A program made the translations under genes and the position numbers. A stretch of DNA of 64,000 bases from Ecdyonurus torrentis (Eukaryota; Arthropoda; Insecta; Ephemeroptera; Heptageniidae): positions 16,247,111 through 16,311,110 of the forward strand of contig OX439136.1 in the NCBI GenBank assembly GCA_949318235.1, given 5' to 3'. Under the pieces are notes generated by a model. That model saw nothing but the letters and a program-made list of their open reading frames with translations, did no database searches and was not told the origin of the DNA. Positions 21,506 through 34,560 of this stretch are shown one piece after another (position 1 is the stretch's first letter; each line of letters opens with the position of its first letter).

Positions 21506-22044
21506 TAGTTATTGCCACTTAAAAATTAATTAAATTTACTTCTATATGCTCAAAAAATTTTTTTAAAGAAAACTGAAAGAAATTTACTTCTAATATTGAA
21601 ATAATCATTTCCTTAAGCTCAATGTTTTATTAGTCTATTATAGGTTCTAAAAGATATAACATTATTTGCTTCGCATTTTGGACGGTATAAGTTTTAGGTA
21701 AAGTGATTTTAAATTAACCTGCGTGATAAATGCAAATTCAAAATTTATGTGATTTTTGTTGTTGTGCATGTTTTTGGTTTTTTAAAACAATATTTGTACT
21801 TTTAGAAATTAGAATAGGCCCATATGTAAGAGAAAAAAATACAACTAAAGGTGAAGGTTAGTTTGAATGAAAAAACATGACTTAAAAATATATAGCATAG
21901 ATTTAAAAGATTACTTTAAATCTAGATTGTTAGATTACTGTAAATAACTTAGGTACTTTTGTTTACAGTAAATAAGTAATTTGAATACTGTGCCTTTCAT
22001 GAATTGTTAAGAAATGTATAATACTATATATTATATATTAAGAG

Positions 22045-22275
22045 ATAAGGAAAATAAACCATCCTAGTTAGTTGTGATAAATATGAAAGAAAAGAGTAGG
22101 AGAAACCAGCAAGGGCCTTAACATAGTGAAGAGAGTCCCATATATTGTTTAAAACCTTGCTAGCATATAAAGCTAATATACACATTAGGTACCGTAGCTT
22201 TCGTTTAATTTGTTTGTTATCTCAGTGCTTGCAAGATTTTTACTAAACTATGGGACTTAATCACTATGACGTTAT
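22045..22275. mobile_element. Diverged Penelope-tail-type hairpin
   Basis: AAGGAAAATAAACCATCCTA and ACCAGCAAGGGCCTTAACAT followed by GTGAAGAGAGTCCCATA form the left arm. The right arm is CTCAGTGCTTGCAAGATTTT, ACTAAACTATGGGACTTA and ATCACTATG. The right tail is truncated. Confidence 0.6.
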
Positions 22276-22518
22276 GATGTTATTTTGGATATTTGTGGAG
22301 TCAAGGTTTTGATGTATAATGTATATTTTAGCTATGTGGTATTACCATTAATATGATTTTAGCAAAGACGTAGAAAACCAAAATTGTTGTATTGTATGTA
22401 GCTTTTTTTTATAACTGTTTAAAAACATAAAATTAATTATGTTTTCTTTGATATTCTATCTGTTAACATTTTTATATATAAATATTTTTAAACTAACAAA
22501 TAATAATAAAATTCTTAC

Positions 22519-23341
22519 CTTGAAAAGTTCTTGTTTCCAATAAGTTAAGTACCAAGTTTCTTTTATGTTCAGGAACAACTAATCGTAATAATTTTTCAAC
22601 CACTTGTCCTCTTTCTTTAGGAAACCAATGGTAAGCTTTTTTATAAAAATTAACAGTTTCATTTAACGCATCTTTCCAATGTGTAGGTTCAAAATTTAAC
22701 ATATTTTTAGCTTTTGTGATATCAACTGGGCCTCTTGTTACACTTGGTAACATATATACTGAATTATCACTCGTTTGAAATTGTACCTGAATATTTAAAA
22801 TTTCACTCATTTCAGTTAATAAATTAAATAATGAAATATCATCTTCAAAACCTAAATTAAATACTCTATTATATATTTCAGTGTTATATTTACCTAAAAT
22901 AACATTACTCATTATTTTAGATACATCTGATGCATATACGTAACTTGTAGTTAAATTTTTAATATGTGATGGTATTGATATTGGTTCATCTAAAGTTTCA
23001 TAAATTTCTAACCAAAGTACATAAAACCACCATCTTTTAGTTGTATCTCTATCTCCCATAACGTCTGGTAATCTAAATATAATATAAGGTACATTTTTTT
23101 GTAATGCTAAAATTTCTTCTCCCGCTAATTTTTGATCTCCGTAATTATCTGAGTCTGAAAGTTGTTCTCTTAATTCAGGATCATTTGGACGTATGGAATC
23201 TTCTTCAGTACTTTTATCTAGTTTGGAAGGTTCACACACCTGAAATTAAAATGAAATTATATGCATTAGTTTTTATTATTAGGTATTATTATTTTTTATA
23301 TAAGTAGTAGTAAAAATAGTTTCTATTTTCTCCTTCCCCCC

Positions 23342-23389
<48 letters not shown>

Positions 23390-23678
23390 GTCTCTCTGTG
23401 TTTTAGCAGTTTTGTCCCCCCACCACCCAACAAAAAATTGTTAATTGTTCATACATGGAGAACTATTTTCAATGTGCACACAGGATCAATGGTCAATATA
23501 CTATATAGGCCTAATAATAATATGCTTTATGTAAGCTGGCTATATAGTATTATTGTTGTTGATTCAAAATATAGCCATCTTTTAGTGTAATATAAAGAGG
23601 TCACAGTATCAAATACGTTATGACCATAACGACGTTATGGTAATAATTTGGAATGGAGTGTGGTAATATCTGGTAACG

Positions 23679-23730
<52 letters not shown>

Positions 23731-24331
23731 CCTCTTCCCCATGTGCTCATGAATATTAAGTTGATATTTTTAAAAATACATCAGTTAATATTTGAGCCGT
23801 ACATAGAATATATTTTATTATACAAATTATACTACATGGTATAAATTTATATAGCGCTTTAAAATTAGATTATACAAATGCTGCAAATAAATATATATAA
23901 AAAAATGTACTTACCTCATAAACAGAATCAGAACTAATATAAATATAAACACCAATTTTATCTTTTAAAATATCTAATGCATCTTTAATAACCAATGGTT
24001 CATAAGCACTAAAATCAACGACATAATCAAAATTGATTGATTCTTCATTTTTAATAAAATTCATAAATTCTGAACATGATTTTAAACCACCAGAATAGTA
24101 TCTATCACATGAAATATGTTGTACAAATGGTTGAACAGTTTCATAAGTATCATAAGGCCAATTACCACGACTAACAATAGTTAAATTAACTAATTGAGAT
24201 TGTTGACGAAGTAAATTTAATGTAACGTGTGAACCAATAAAACCATTACCACCAAATAATAAAACATTAGTAACACTATCTCCAGTTACTAAAGTAATAA
24301 TTAGTAATACTAAGAACTTAATAAACAACAT
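22519..24331 (-). CDS. Extended short-chain dehydrogenase (NAD-dependent epimerase-like) with signal peptide; 3' exon not found
   Basis: Exon 1 (23915-24331) encodes MLFIKFLVLLIITLVTGDSV, a signal peptide or anchor, then a Rossmann dinucleotide loop GGNGFIGSH near residues 27-35. VDFSAYEP and YISSDSVYE mark the substrate strand. Exon 2 (22519-23239) joins in phase with VCEP and carries YGDQKLAGEEIL, the YxxxK catalytic pair, and SYVYASDVSKIM, usual for epimerase-type SDRs. The visible protein is 379 residues and ends at a donor (GGTAAG) after TRTFQG, one base into a codon, so at least one more exon lies below 22500; I did not find it. Known for the fold: NAD(P)-dependent oxidation, epimerisation or dehydration of nucleotide sugars or related substrates. 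The substrate is not predictable here. The intron holds (CT)n and a long T run. Confidence 0.85.
23343..23388. repeat. (CT)n microsatellite in SDR intron
   Basis: Uninterrupted TC/CT dinucleotides. A homopolymer of about 50 T (23680-23730) lies further along the same intron. Confidence 0.95.
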
Positions 24332-24518
24332 TTTTCAATTGTATAGCTTTGGCAAATTTATGTGGTTCACTGCATATTAGAAAACATTTTAAGTTTATGG
24401 TTGAGTGGATAAAGCACATACATACACAAAAAATTGTCACATAAAAAATTAGATTAAAAATGAAAGTTCATTTAATAAATTATAGCTCAAGATAAAAGCT
24501 AAATTTTTTAAAGTTACA

Positions 24519-25293
24519 TTAAAGTAGTTTGAACGAGGTTGTTAACAGCTGATTTTAAATTTATTTGAAGTTTGGCGCTCACTTGAATTTAATTTCATCA
24601 TTAAAAACTTTGCAATAATCGAGTCTCGATCCGCTGACCCTCGTCATGTAAAAGCAGCGCTCTACCAACTGTGCTGTCAAGGCACTAAGAGATAATCCAG
24701 CAAATCATATATATATTGCTTTTTGTAACTATTTTCTAATCAAACACTTTTCTCGCTTCTCAGTGCATATATTAATTAATTATAATGAAGTTAATACATA
24801 TTAAGTACATTACAAGAGTTTTATTAACGTTTATGAGCTCAATTGACGTTTATATCTCGTTTCTCCCGCGATCGCCATGATTCGGCGCCTCTAGCGGCCG
24901 ATTTCCGAACTATATAAAAATTACTGGTTAACAAAAAAATTCTCATTTTCAGCTCTTTTAGTCACAAAGTTCTCAGTGCGTTTCGAACCAAATTTAGTTT
25001 AATGCTTTTAAAAGTTTCTTTGTTTATCAAAGAGCTTATTTATCTGTTTTTGAGTCCATTTAAATACACTTTCGCAGAAATATGAATGATCTACTGTGGA
25101 AGGATCTTGGCTTTTTCAGCCATTAACCAATGTTGTATGAGGAAAATGCTCGACTTTGCGGCTATTTTTTTATTTGCGTTTCGAACTAAATGTATTTTTT
25201 ATTACATCAATAAGAGCATAGAGAAATAAGGAATCTATAGGTAGCACTAAAACGGCGTTTAAATAATATCAAAACTCGTTCAAACTACTTTAA
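24519..25293. mobile_element. 775-bp element with TTAA target duplications and 15-bp inverted ends
   Basis: TTAA (24519-24522) then AGTAGTTTGAACGAG; at the other end CTCGTTCAAACTACT then TTAA (25290-25293). The inverted ends are perfect. The interior has no ORF, a tRNA-like stretch near 24618-24690 and two copies of a GCGTTTCGAAC word (24979 and 25175 regions). TTAA duplications fit piggyBac or Kolobok. The right end is only 15 bp from the foldback element. Confidence 0.8.
24618..24690 (-). other. tRNA-like (SINE-head-like) sequence
   Basis: Read on the minus strand, GCACAGTTGGTAGAGCGC resembles a tRNA D-arm/A box and GGATCGAGACTC resembles a degraded B box, with tRNA-like spacing. The acceptor, anticodon and T stems do not pair well, so this is a tRNA-derived remnant, not a working tRNA gene. 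Confidence 0.5.
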
Positions 25294-25769
25294 GTTAAAT
25301 GTCTATATGGTAAGATGTTACTTTACCGGCACTCCAGCTACGATTTTGATTTTGGTATTTTTGGAAACTAGATCGAAAATGGGATCGAAAAGGTCATTAT
25401 GCATTTCTTGGGGAAATGCATAATTAGTGAGATATTCGCTAATTAAGAACGCTAATTAATTACTAGGCGCATGCGCATAGCAACTGCCGCGAAACTTGAA
25501 AATGGCAACGTTGCAACCGAGAGCGCATGCGCACCGCGGGAAAAGTAGATTTACTTTAAATTTCAATCTTAGAAGTGACCGCAACTTCTAAAATGAGCTA
25601 AAATAACCATTACATCGTTATAATTTACTATTTATTTGCATATTCTGGAAGATAGTGCCTTCCTTTACTTCTCCTATCAATTTCGTGACTACATTCGGGT
25701 TAACAAGCACTAAAAATACCCATTAAATAAATATAACACCAAGTTTGGACTCTACAATGAGTTCAAAAT

Positions 25770-28700
25770 AAAGCAAAAATGCATAGCATGTTTCAATTGA
25801 CTAGTTATAAATAGTTTTCCTAAAAGATAAATTCTTCTTGAAGTTTTCCTAAAAAATTCAGGACTGGACTCCGCTATTTAGGTCTTCAAAACATTAAATT
25901 TTATTGAAATTGGAACGAGATTGCACTAAAGGTAAGTTTTCAAGTTTCATTTATTTTAAAATTAGTAGCATGTTTCAATTAACCAAACATTTATATTTCC
26001 TGACAGATAAATTCTTCCTGAACTTTTCCTGAAAAATTCAGGAGTGGAATCAGCTATTTAAAACTTGAAAAACAAAACTTCTTTAGATTTGACTAAAAAT
26101 TAAACTATACTCAATTTTTAAATTTCAAATAACAGCAAAAGTTAAAAGCATGTTTCAATCAATAAAATAAATATATCTCCTGAAAGATAAAATCTTCCTG
26201 AACTTTTCCTGAAAAATTCAGGAGTGGAATCAGCTATTTAAAACTTGAAAAAAAAAAACTTCTTTAGATTTGACTAAAAATTAAACTATACTCAATTTTA
26301 AAATTTCAAATAACAGCAAAAATTAAAAGCATGTTTCAATCAATAAAATAAATATATCTCCTGAAAGATAAAATCTTCCTGAACTTTTCCTGAAAAATTC
26401 AGGAGTGGAATCAGCTATTTAAAACTTGAAAAAAAAAAACTTCTTTAGATTTGACTAAAAATTAAACTATACTCAATTTTAAAATTTCAAATAACAGCAA
26501 AAATTAAAAGCATGTTTCAATCAATAAAATAAATATATCTCCTGAAAGATAAAATCTTCCTGAACTTTTCCTGAAAAATTCAGGAGTGGAATCAGCTATT
26601 TAAAACTTGAAAAAACAAAACTTCTTTAGATTTGACTAAAAATTAAACTATACTCAATTTTAAAATTTCAAATAACAGCAAAAATTAAAGCATGTTTCAA
26701 TCAATAAAATAAATATATCTCCTGAAAGATAAAATCTTCCTGAACTTTTCCTGAAAAATTCAGGAGTGGAATCAGCTATTTAAAACTTGAAAAAACAAAA
26801 CTTCTTTAGATTTGACTAAAAATTAAACTATACTCAATTTTTAAATTTCAAATAACAGCAAAAATTAAAAGCATGTTTCAATCAATAAAATAAATATATC
26901 TCCTGAAAGATAAAATCTTCCTGAACTTTTCCTGAAAAATTCAGGAGTGGAATCAGCTATTTAAAACTTGAAAAAAAAAAACTTCTTTAGATTTGACTAA
27001 AAATTAAACTATACTCAATTTTAAAATTTCAAATAACAGCAAAAATTAAAAGCATGTTTCAATCAATAAAATAAATATATCTCCTGAAAGATAAAATCTT
27101 CCTGAACTTTTCCTGAAAAATTCAGGAGTGGAATCAGCTATTTAAAACTTGAAAAAACAAAACTTCTTTAGATTTGACTAAAAATTAAACTATACTCAAT
27201 TTTTAAATTTCAAATAACAGCAAAAATTAAAAGCATGTTTCAATCAATAAAATAAATATATCTCCTGAAAGATAAAATCTTCCTGAACTTTTCCTGAAAA
27301 ATTCAGGAGTGGAATCAGCTATTTAAAACTTGAAAAAAAAAAACTTCTTTAGATTTGACTAAAAATTAAACTATACTCAATTTTAAAATTTCAAATAACA
27401 GCAAAAATTAAAAGCATGTTTCAATCAATAAAATAAATATATCTCCTGAAAGATAAAATCTTCCTGAACTTTTCCTGAAAAATTCAGGAGTGGAATCAGC
27501 TGTTTAAAACTTGAAAAAAAAAAACTTCTTTAGATTTGACTAAAAATTAAACTATACTCAATTTTAAAATTTCAAATAACAGCAAAAATTAAAGCATGTT
27601 TCAATCAATAAAATAAATATATCTCCTGAAAGATAAAATCTTCCTGAACTTTTCCTGAAAAATTCAGGAGTGGAATCAGCTATTTAAAACTTGAAAAAAC
27701 AAAACTTCTTTAGATTTGACTAAAAATTAAACTATACTCAATTTTTAAATTTCAAATAACAGCAAAAATTAAAAGCATGTTTCAATCAATAAAATAAATA
27801 TATCTCCTGAAAGATAAAATCTTCCTGAACTTTTCCTGAAAAATTCAGGAGTGGAATCAGCTATTTAAAACTTGAAAAAAAAAAACTTCTTTAGATTTGA
27901 CTAAAAATTAAACTATACTCAATTTTAAAATTTCAAATAACAGCAAAAATTAAAAGCATGTTTCAATCAATAAAATAAATATATCTCCTGAAAGATAAAA
28001 TCTTCCTGAACTTTTCCTGAAAAATTCAGGAGTGGAATCAGCTATTTAAAACTTGAAAAAAAAAAACTTCTTTAGATTTGACTAAAAATTAAACTATACT
28101 CAATTTTAAAATTTCAAATAACAGCAAAAATTAAAAGCATGTTTCAATCAATAAAATAAATATATCTCCTGAAAGATAAAATCTTCCTGAACTTTTCCTG
28201 AAAAATTCAGGAGTGGAATCAGCTATTTAAAACTTGAAAAAACAAAACTTCTTTAGATTTGACTAAAAATTAAACTATACTCAATTTTAAAATTTCAAAT
28301 AACAGCAAAAATTAAAGCATGTTTCAATCAATAAAATAAATATATCTCCTGAAAGATAAAATCTTCCTGAACTTTTCCTGAAAAATTCAGGAGTGGAATC
28401 AGCTATTTAAAACTTGAAAAAACAAAACTTCTTTAGATTTGACTAAAAATTAAACTATACTCAATTTTTAAATTTCAAATAACAGCAAAAATTAAAAGCA
28501 TGTTTCAATCAATAAAATAAATATATCTCCTGAAAGATAAAATCTTCCTGAACTTTTCCTGAAAAATTCAGGAGTGGAATCAGCTATTTAAAACTTGAAA
28601 AAAAAAAACTTCTTTAGATTTGACTAAAAATTAAACTATACTCAATTTTAAAATTTCAAATAACAGCAAAAATTAAAAGCATGTTTCAATCAATAAAATA

Positions 28701-30079
28701 AATATATCTCCTGAAAGATAAAATCTTCCTGAACTTTTCCTGAAAAATTCAGGAGTGGAATCAGCTATTTAAAACTTGAAAAAACAAAACTTCTTTAGAT
28801 TTGACTAAAAATTAAACTATACTCAATTTTTAAATTTCAAATAACAGCAAAAATTAAAAGCATGTTTCAATCAATAAAATAAATATATCTCCTGAAAGAT
28901 AAAATCTTCCTGAACTTTTCCTGAAAAATTCAGGAGTGGAATCAGCTATTTAAAACTTGAAAAAAAAAAACTTCTTTAGATTTGACTAAAAATTAAACTA
29001 TACTCAATTTTAAAATTTCAAATAACAGCAAAAATTAAAAGCATGTTTCAATCAATAAAATAAATATATCTCCTGAAAGATAAAATCTTCCTGAACTTTT
29101 CCTGAAAAATTCAGGAGTGGAATCAGCTGTTTAAAACTTGAAAAAAAAAAACTTCTTTAGATTTGACTAAAAATTAAACTATACTCAATTTTAAAATTTC
29201 AAATAACAGCAAAAATTAAAAGCATGTTTCAATCAATAAAATAAATATATCTCCTGAAAGATAAAATCTTCCTGAACTTTTCCTGAAAAATTCAGGAGTG
29301 GAATCAGCTATTTAAAACTTGAAAAAACAAAACTTCTTTAGATTTGACTAAAAATTAAACTATACTCAATTTTTAAATTTCAAATAACAGCAAAAATTAA
29401 AAGCATGTTTCAATCAATAAAATAAATACATCTCCTGAAAGATAAAACCTCCCTGAACTTTTCCTGAAAAATTCAGGAGTAGATACTGGTATTTAGGTCT
29501 TTAAAAAAACTATAGTTTGGTTTTACAAGTTTAAAATAACCTTTAAATTAGGGGCATGTTTCAATCAACTATTTATTTTTTCTTCTGAAAGATAAACTCT
29601 CCCTGAACTTTTCCTGAAACATTCAAGACTGGACTCGTCTATTTAGGTCTTACAAAATATATAAAATTATTAAAATTTTACTAAATAACTAAACTTCGAA
29701 TTTTAATTTAAAACAAAAATTGATAGCATGTTTCAATCAAGTAAATGAATATTTTCCTGAAAAAATTATTTTATCCTGAACTTTTCCTGAAAAATTCAGG
29801 ACTGGACTCAGCTATTTCGACCTCGAAAAAAATAAAACTTCATAAAATTTGACAAAAAAATTAATTTAGAATTTTAATTTAAAGCAAAAATTGATAGCAT
29901 GTTTCAATCAAGTAAATGAATATTTTCCTGAAAAAATTATTTTATCCTGAACTTTTCCTGAAAAATTCAGGACTGGACTCAGCTGTTTCGACCTCGAAAA
30001 AAATAAAACTTCATAAAATTTGACAAAAAAATTAATTTAGAATTTTAATTTAAAGTAAAAATTGATAGCATGTTTCAAT

Positions 30080-30135
<56 letters not shown>

Positions 30136-30552
30136 AATATATTCCTGAAAAAATATTTCTTTCTTGAACTTTTCCTGAAAAATTCAGAAGTAGATTTAGC
30201 TAATTAGGTCTCTTAAAAGACTATAGTCTGGTTTTACAAGTTTAAAATAACCTTTAATTTAGGAGCATGTTTCAATCAACTATTTATTCTTTGCCCCTGA
30301 AAGATAAAATACTCCTGAACTTTTCATAAAATTTTCAAGACTGGACTCTGTTTCTTAGGTCTTGAAAAAGTCAAAACTTCTTCATTTTTTACTAGAAATG
30401 AAAGTTACTCAATTTTATATTTTATTATTAAAGAAAAAATAGAAAGCATATTTCAATCAATTATTTATGATTTTCCCCTGAAAGATAAAATATTCCTGAA
30501 CGTTTCATAAAATTTTCAAGACTGGACTCTGTTTCTTAGGTCTTGAAACAGT
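25770..30552 (+). repeat. Left satellite array of the foldback element
   Basis: About 26 monomers of roughly 180 bp. Each has GCATGTTTCAATCAA, then CTGAAAGATAAA, then the hairpin TCCTGAAAAATTCAGGA. Order from the outside: two diverged monomers, about 18 near-identical monomers (26148-29400; 180-181 bp, alternating between a pure A run and AAAACAAAA), several C-type monomers with an A run of about 46 bases (30083-30128), and two D-type monomers at the centre. Confidence 0.9.
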
Positions 30553-30571
30553 CAAAACTTCTTCATTTTTT

Positions 30572-33500
30572 ACTGTTTCAAGACCTAAGAAACAGAGTCC
30601 AGTCTTGAAAATTTTATGAAACGTTCAGGAATATTTTATCTTTCAGGGGAAAATCATAAATAATTGATTGAAATATGCTTTCTATTTTTTCTTTAATAAT
30701 AAAATATAAAATTGAGTAACTTCCATTTCTAGTAAAAAATGAAGAAGTTTTGACTGTTTCAAGACCTAAGAAACAGAGTCCAGTCTTGAAAATTTTATGA
30801 AAAGTTCAGGAATATTTTATCTTTCAGGGGAAAAGCATAAATAATTGATTGAAATATGCTTTCTATTTTTTCTTTAATATTAAAATTTAAAATTGAGTAA
30901 CTTTCATTTCTAGTAAAAAATGAAGAAGTTTTGACTGTTTCAAGACCTAAGAAACAGAGTCCAGTCTTGAAAATTTTATGAAAAGTTCAGGAATATTTTA
31001 TCTTTCAGGGGAAAAGCATAAATAATTGATTGAAATATGCTTTCTATTTTTTCTTTAATATTAAAATTTAAAATTGAGTAACTTTCATTTCTAGTAAAAA
31101 ATGAAGAAGTTTTGACTGTTTCAAGACCTAAGAAACAGAGTCCAGTCTTGAAAATTTTATGAAAAGTTCAGGAATATTTTATCTTTCAGGGGAAAAGCAT
31201 AAATAATTGATTGAAATATGCTTTCTATTTTTTCTTTAATATTAAAATTTAAAATTGAGTAACTTTCATTTCTAGTAAAAAATGAAGTTTTGACTGTTTC
31301 AAGACCTAAGAAACAGAGTCCAGTCTTGAAAATTTTATGAAAAGTTCAGGAATATTTTATCTTTCAGGGGAAAAGCATAAATAATTGATTGAAATATGCT
31401 TTCTATTTTTTCTTTAATAATAAAATATAAAATTGAGTAACTTTCATTTCTAGTAAAAAATGAAGAAGTTTTGACTGTTTCAAGACCTAAGAAACAGAGT
31501 CCAGTCTTGAAAATTTTATGAAACGTTCAGGAATATTTTATCTTTCAGGGGAAAATCATAAATAATTGATTGAAATATGCTTTCTATTTTTTCTTTAATA
31601 ATAAAATATAAAATTGAGTAACTTCCATTTCTAGTAAAAAATGAAGAAGTTTTGACTGTTTCAAGACCTAAGAAACAGAGTCCAGTCTTGAAAATTTTAA
31701 GAAAAGTTCAGGAATATTTTATCTTTCAGGGGAAAAGCATAAATAATTGATTGAAATATGCTTTCTATTTTTTCTTTAATATTAAAATTTAAAATTGAGT
31801 AACTTTCATTTCTAGTAAAAAATGAAGAAGTTTTGACTGTTTCAAGACCTAAGAAACAGAGTCCAGTCTTGAAAATTTTATGAAAAGTTCAGGAATATTT
31901 TATCTTTCAGGGGAAAAGCATAAATAATTGATTGAAATATGCTTTCTATTTTTTCTTTAATATTAAAATTTAAAATTGAGTAACTTTCATTTCTAGTAAA
32001 AAATGAAGTTTTGACTGTTTCAAGACCTAAGAAACAGAGTCCAGTCTTGAAAATTTTATGAAAAGTTCAGGAATATTTTATCTTTCAGGGGAAAAGAATA
32101 AATAGTTGATTGAAACATGCTCCTAAATTAAAGGTTATTTTAAACTTGTAAAACCAGACTATAGTCTTTTAAGAGACCTAATTAGCTAAATCTACTTCTG
32201 AATTTTTCAGGAAAAGTTCAAGAAAGAAATATTTTTTCAGGAATATATTCATTTACTTGATTGAAACATGCTATCAATTTTTACTTTAAATTAAAATTCT
32301 AAATTAATTTTTTTGTCAAATTTTATGAAGTTTTATTTTTTTCGAGGTCGAAACAGCTGAGTCCAGTCCTGAATTTTTCAGGAAAAGTTCAGGATAAAAT
32401 AATTTTTTCAGGAAAATATTCATTTACTTGATTGAAACATGCTATCAATTTTTGCTTTATATTAAAATTCTAAATTAATTTTTTTGTCAAATTTTATGAA
32501 GTTTTATTTTTTTCGAGGTCGAAATAGCTGAGTCCAGTCCTGAATTTTTCAGGAAAAGTTCAGGATAAAATAATTTTTTCAGGAAAATATTCATTTACTT
32601 GATTGAAACATGCTATCAATTTTTGTTTTAAATTAAAATTCGAAGTTTAGTTATTTAGTAAAATTTTAATAATTTTATATATTTTGTAAGACCTAAATAG
32701 ACGAGTCCAGTCTTGAATGTTTCAGGAAAAGTTCAGGGAGAGTTTATCTTTCAGAAGAAAAAAATAAATAGTTGATTGAAACATGCCCCTAATTTAAAGG
32801 TTATTTTAAACTTGTAAAACCAAACTATAGTTTTTTTAAAGACCTAAATACCAGTATCTACTCCTGAATTTTTCAGGAAAAGTTCAGGGAGGTTTTATCT
32901 TTCAGGAGATGTATTTATTTTATTGATTGAAACATGCTTTTAATTTTTGCTGTTATTTGAAATTTAAAAATTGAGTATAGTTTAATTTTTAGTCAAATCT
33001 AAAGAAGTTTTTTTTAAAGTTTTAAATAGCTGATTCCACTCCTGAATTTTTCAGGAAAAGTTCAGGAAGATTTTATCTTTCAGGAGATATATTTATTTTA
33101 TTGATTGAAACATGCTTTTAATTTTTGCTGTTATTTGAAGTTTAACAATTGAGTATCGTTTAATTTTAGTCAAATCTAAAGAAGTTTTGTTTTTCAAGTT
33201 TTAAATAGCTGATTCCATTCCTGAATTTTTCAGGAAAAGTTCAGGAAGAATTTATCTTTCAGGAGATATATTTATTTTATTGATTGAAACATGCTTTTAA
33301 TTTTTGCTGTTATTTGAAATTTAAAAATTGAGTATCGTTTAATTTTAGTCAAATCTAAAGAAGTTTTGTTTTTCAAGTTTTAAATACCTGATTCCACTCC
33401 TGAATTTTTCAGGAAAAGTTCAGGAAGATTTTATCTTTCAGGAGATATATTTATTTTATTGATTGAAACATGCTTTTAATTTTTGCTGTTATTTGAAATT

Positions 33501-34560
33501 TAAAAATTGAGTATCGTTTAATTTTAGTCAAATCTAAAGAAGTTTTGTTTTTCAAGTTTTAAATAGCTGATTCCACTCCTGAATTTTTCAGGAAAAGTTT
33601 AGGAAGATTTTATCTTTCAGGAGATATATTTATTTTATTGATTGAAACATGCTTTTAATTTTTGCTGTTATTTGAAATTTAAAAATTGAGTATCGTTTAA
33701 TTTTAGTCAAATCTAAAGAAGTTTTGTTTTTCAAGTTTTAAATAGCTGATTCCACTCCTGAATTTTTCAGGAAAAGTTCAGGAAGAATTTATCTGTCAGG
33801 AAATATAAATGTTTGGTTAATTGAAACATGCTACTAATTTTAAACTAATTATGAAACTTGAAAACTTACCTTTAGTGCAATCTCGTTCCAATTTCAATAA
33901 AATTTAATGTTTTGAAGACCTAAATAGCGGAGTCCAGTCCTGAATTTTTCAGGAAAAGTTCAGGAAGATTTTATCTTTCAGGAGATATATTTATTTTATT
34001 GATTGAAACATGCTTTTAATTTTTGCTGTTATTTGAAATTTAAAAATTGAGTATAGTTTAATTTTTAGTCAAATCTAAAGAAGTTTTTTTTTTTCAAGTT
34101 TTAAATAGCTGATTCCACTCCTGAATTTTTCAGGAAAAGTTCAGGAAGATTTTATCTTTCAGGAGATATATTTATTTTATTGATTGAAACATGCTTTTAA
34201 CTTTTGCTGTTATTTGAAATTTAAAAATTGAGTATAGTTTAATTTTTAGTCAAATCTAAAGAAGTTTTGTTTTTCAAGTTTTAAATAGCTGATTCCACTC
34301 CTGAATTTTTCAGGAAAAGTTCAGGAAGAATTTATCTGTCAGGAAATATAAATGTTTGGTTAATTGAAACATGCTACTAATTTTAAAATAAATGAAACTT
34401 GAAAACTTACCTTTAGTGCAATCTCGTTCCAATTTCAATAAAATTTAATGTTTTGAAGACCTAAATAGCGGAGTCCAGTCCTGAATTTTTTAGGAAAACT
34501 TCAAGAAGAATTTATCTTTTAGGAAAACTATTTAACTAGTCAATTGAAACATGCTATGCA
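30572..34560 (-). repeat. Right satellite array of the foldback element
   Basis: The same monomer classes in inverted orientation and mirrored order, with different copy numbers: about nine D-type monomers (30575-32110), then C-type (32110-32900), then about six main-type monomers (32900-34340) interrupted near 33800-33960 and ending near 34340 by the outer diverged type. Each keeps the TTCAGGA and TCCTGAA inverted words. Confidence 0.9.

Noticed and set aside
24618..24690. Functional tRNA gene
   Set aside because: A and B box-like words are present, but the acceptor, anticodon and T stems do not pair.
26148..29400. CRISPR-like regular repeats
   Set aside because: The units are contiguous 180-bp satellite monomers without unique spacers, in a eukaryotic transposon.
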